DNA of 40,721 bases from Candidatus Binatia bacterium (lineage in GTDB: Bacteria; Desulfobacterota_B; Binatia; UBA9968; JAJDTQ01). Positions 39,812 to 40,721 of this stretch are shown piece after piece. How positions within the stretch are numbered: the first letter of the stretch is position 1; each line of letters begins with the position of its first letter. The position numbers and the translations under genes were made by a program. The stretch is from contig JAJDTQ010000216.1 of NCBI GenBank assembly GCA_022827045.1, positions 1-40,721 of the forward strand. The letters are read 5' to 3'. Under the pieces are notes generated by a model. It was not told the DNA's origin, searched no databases, and worked only from the letters and a program-made list of their open reading frames with translations.

Positions 39812-40721
39812 GTGTTCGAGCGACTGATAAGAAAGCCTCTGGAATCGCGCAAGAGTTTCTTCCTCTTTGGCCCGAGGGGCACGGGCAAGACCACCTGGCT
39901 GAAGCACCGACTCCCCGAGGCGCTCTTCGTCAACCTGCTGCAATCCGAGTACTACAACCGCCTGTCTGCAAACCCGGGGCACCTCAGACAACTGATCCCT
40001 CCGGACCACGCCGGCTGGACGGTCATCGACGAGGTGCAACGCATCCCCGCGCTGCTGAACGAGGTCCATGACCTGATCGAAAACCGCCGGCTGGACTTCG
40101 TCCTCACCGGCTCCAGCGCCAGGACGCTTCGGCGAAGCGGGGTCAATCTGCTGGCAGGCCGGGCGTTGACCTATCCCATGCATCCCCTGACGGTCGAGGA
40201 ACAGCAGGATGCCTTCAACCTGCGCGATTCCCTGTGGCTAGGTCATTTGCCCGCCCGGTTCAGTGAACCTGACCCGGTGAAATACCTCAAGGATTATGTC
40301 CAGACCTACCTGCGAGAGGAGGTCATGCAGGAGGGCCTGACCCGCAACATCGGCCACTTCTCGCATTTCCTGGAGGTGGCGAGCTTCTCCCAGGGGGCCA
40401 CCGTCAACATCAGCGCCGTGGCCCGGGAAGCGCACATAGACCGGTCCGTCGCGGAAAACTATTTTTCCATCCTCGAAGATCTGCTCATCGCCGTCCGTCT
40501 GCCGGTGTTTTCCCGCAAGGCCAAGCGGAAGCTCATCTCGCAACAGAAGTTCTATTTCTTCGACGCGGGCGTGTTCCGTGCGATCCGGCCGACAGGGCCG
40601 CTGGACTCCGAGGCCGAGATAAACGGACCTGCCCTGGAAACCCTGGTGCTCCAGGAGCTGCGGGCCGTCAACGACTACTACGGCTACGGCTACCAGATCT
40701 TCTTCTGGCGCACCCGCAACC
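39812..40721 (+). CDS. AAA ATPase with DUF4143 domain, 3' end outside the window
   Basis: The frame starts at GTG 39812 with GGAGG 4 nt upstream and stays open for 303 codons to the window edge. Walker A is FGPRGTGKTTWLK, near residue 20. Walker B is the strand TVIDEVQRIP, and sensor 1 is DFVLTGSSARTLRR. The second half (KYLKDYVQTYLREEVMQEGL, then SVAENYFSILEDLLIAVRLP and KFYFFDAGVFRAI) is the DUF4143 region of this family, which follows the ATPase domain and often includes a nuclease-like fold. Such proteins are common in bacteria and archaea, are frequently laterally transferred and lack a firm function; a defence or DNA-related role has been suggested. The C-terminus is missing because of the window edge. 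Confidence 0.85.
   Translation, partial: MFERLIRKPLESRKSFFLFGPRGTGKTTWLKHRLPEALFVNLLQSEYYNRLSANPGHLRQLIPPDHAGWTVIDEVQRIPALLNEVHDLIENRRLDFVLTGSSARTLRRSGVNLLAGRALTYPMHPLTVEEQQDAFNLRDSLWLGHLPARFSEPDPVKYLKDYVQTYLREEVMQEGLTRNIGHFSHFLEVASFSQGATVNISAVAREAHIDRSVAENYFSILEDLLIAVRLPVFSRKAKRKLISQQKFYFFDAGVFRAIRPTGPLDSEAEINGPALETLVLQELRAVNDYYGYGYQIFFWRTRN

Noticed and set aside
1..40721. CRISPR array
   Set aside because: No regularly spaced direct repeats of 24-40 bp with unique spacers were seen; the only spaced repeats are the short 11-bp units at 1431-1468 and the palindromic elements.

Overview
The window is a GC-rich stretch of a Gram-negative bacterial chromosome. Evidence for Gram-negative: several lipoproteins whose residue after the lipobox Cys is not Asp, an outer-membrane barrel protein ending in Phe, and an RND exporter. 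I cannot place the lineage with certainty. LL-diaminopimelate aminotransferase, a bacterial type II GAPDH-like enzyme, creatinase with a polyamine-type ABC transporter, and two repeat families common in proteobacteria fit a poorly sampled proteobacterial or deltaproteobacterial/Tectomicrobia-like genome (inference). I found no rRNA, tRNA or CRISPR array.

Layout. 1-219 is the 3' end of a group II PLP-dependent decarboxylase. 220-1925 has no recognisable gene. 1926-5030 is accessory: an unknown protein, a P4-type tyrosine integrase, and an AbiE-like regulator/nucleotidyltransferase pair whose toxin is broken. 5206-10053 is a probable two-gene unit: a single-chain sensor kinase/response regulator with its own DNA-binding domain, then an RND/MMPL exporter.

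10479-22227 is the most unusual part. It encodes a Slam-like (DUF560, type XI secretion) outer-membrane protein at 15763-17127, surrounded by five predicted surface lipoproteins (10479-11513, 12727-14814, 17174-18121, 18307-20829, 21073-22227). These carry TbpB-like C-terminal barrel signatures, such as a closing GAFGANK-type motif, or are related to proteins that do. Two of them place a very long alanine-rich helical segment between the lipid anchor and the barrel. An integrase remnant (about 11940-12320) and a MobF-type relaxase remnant (about 14880-15710) lie inside the cluster, which suggests that it was assembled by horizontal transfer.

22480-29183 is a catabolic/transport cluster: a dienelactone-hydrolase-family enzyme, creatinase, and a complete PotA/PotD/PotB/PotC-type ABC importer. 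The likely role is uptake and hydrolysis of creatine or a related guanidino compound. 29283-39698 is mostly housekeeping: a NYN-domain RNase-like protein, dapL, folK, a small membrane-anchored metal-site protein, trpE-trpG, a DUF192 lipoprotein, a type II GAPDH-like dehydrogenase, and tldD-tldE. An orphan Xre/MbcA-like antitoxin and CCCTCTCCC-type palindromic repeats sit among them. The window ends inside an AAA/DUF4143 ATPase gene (39812 onward).
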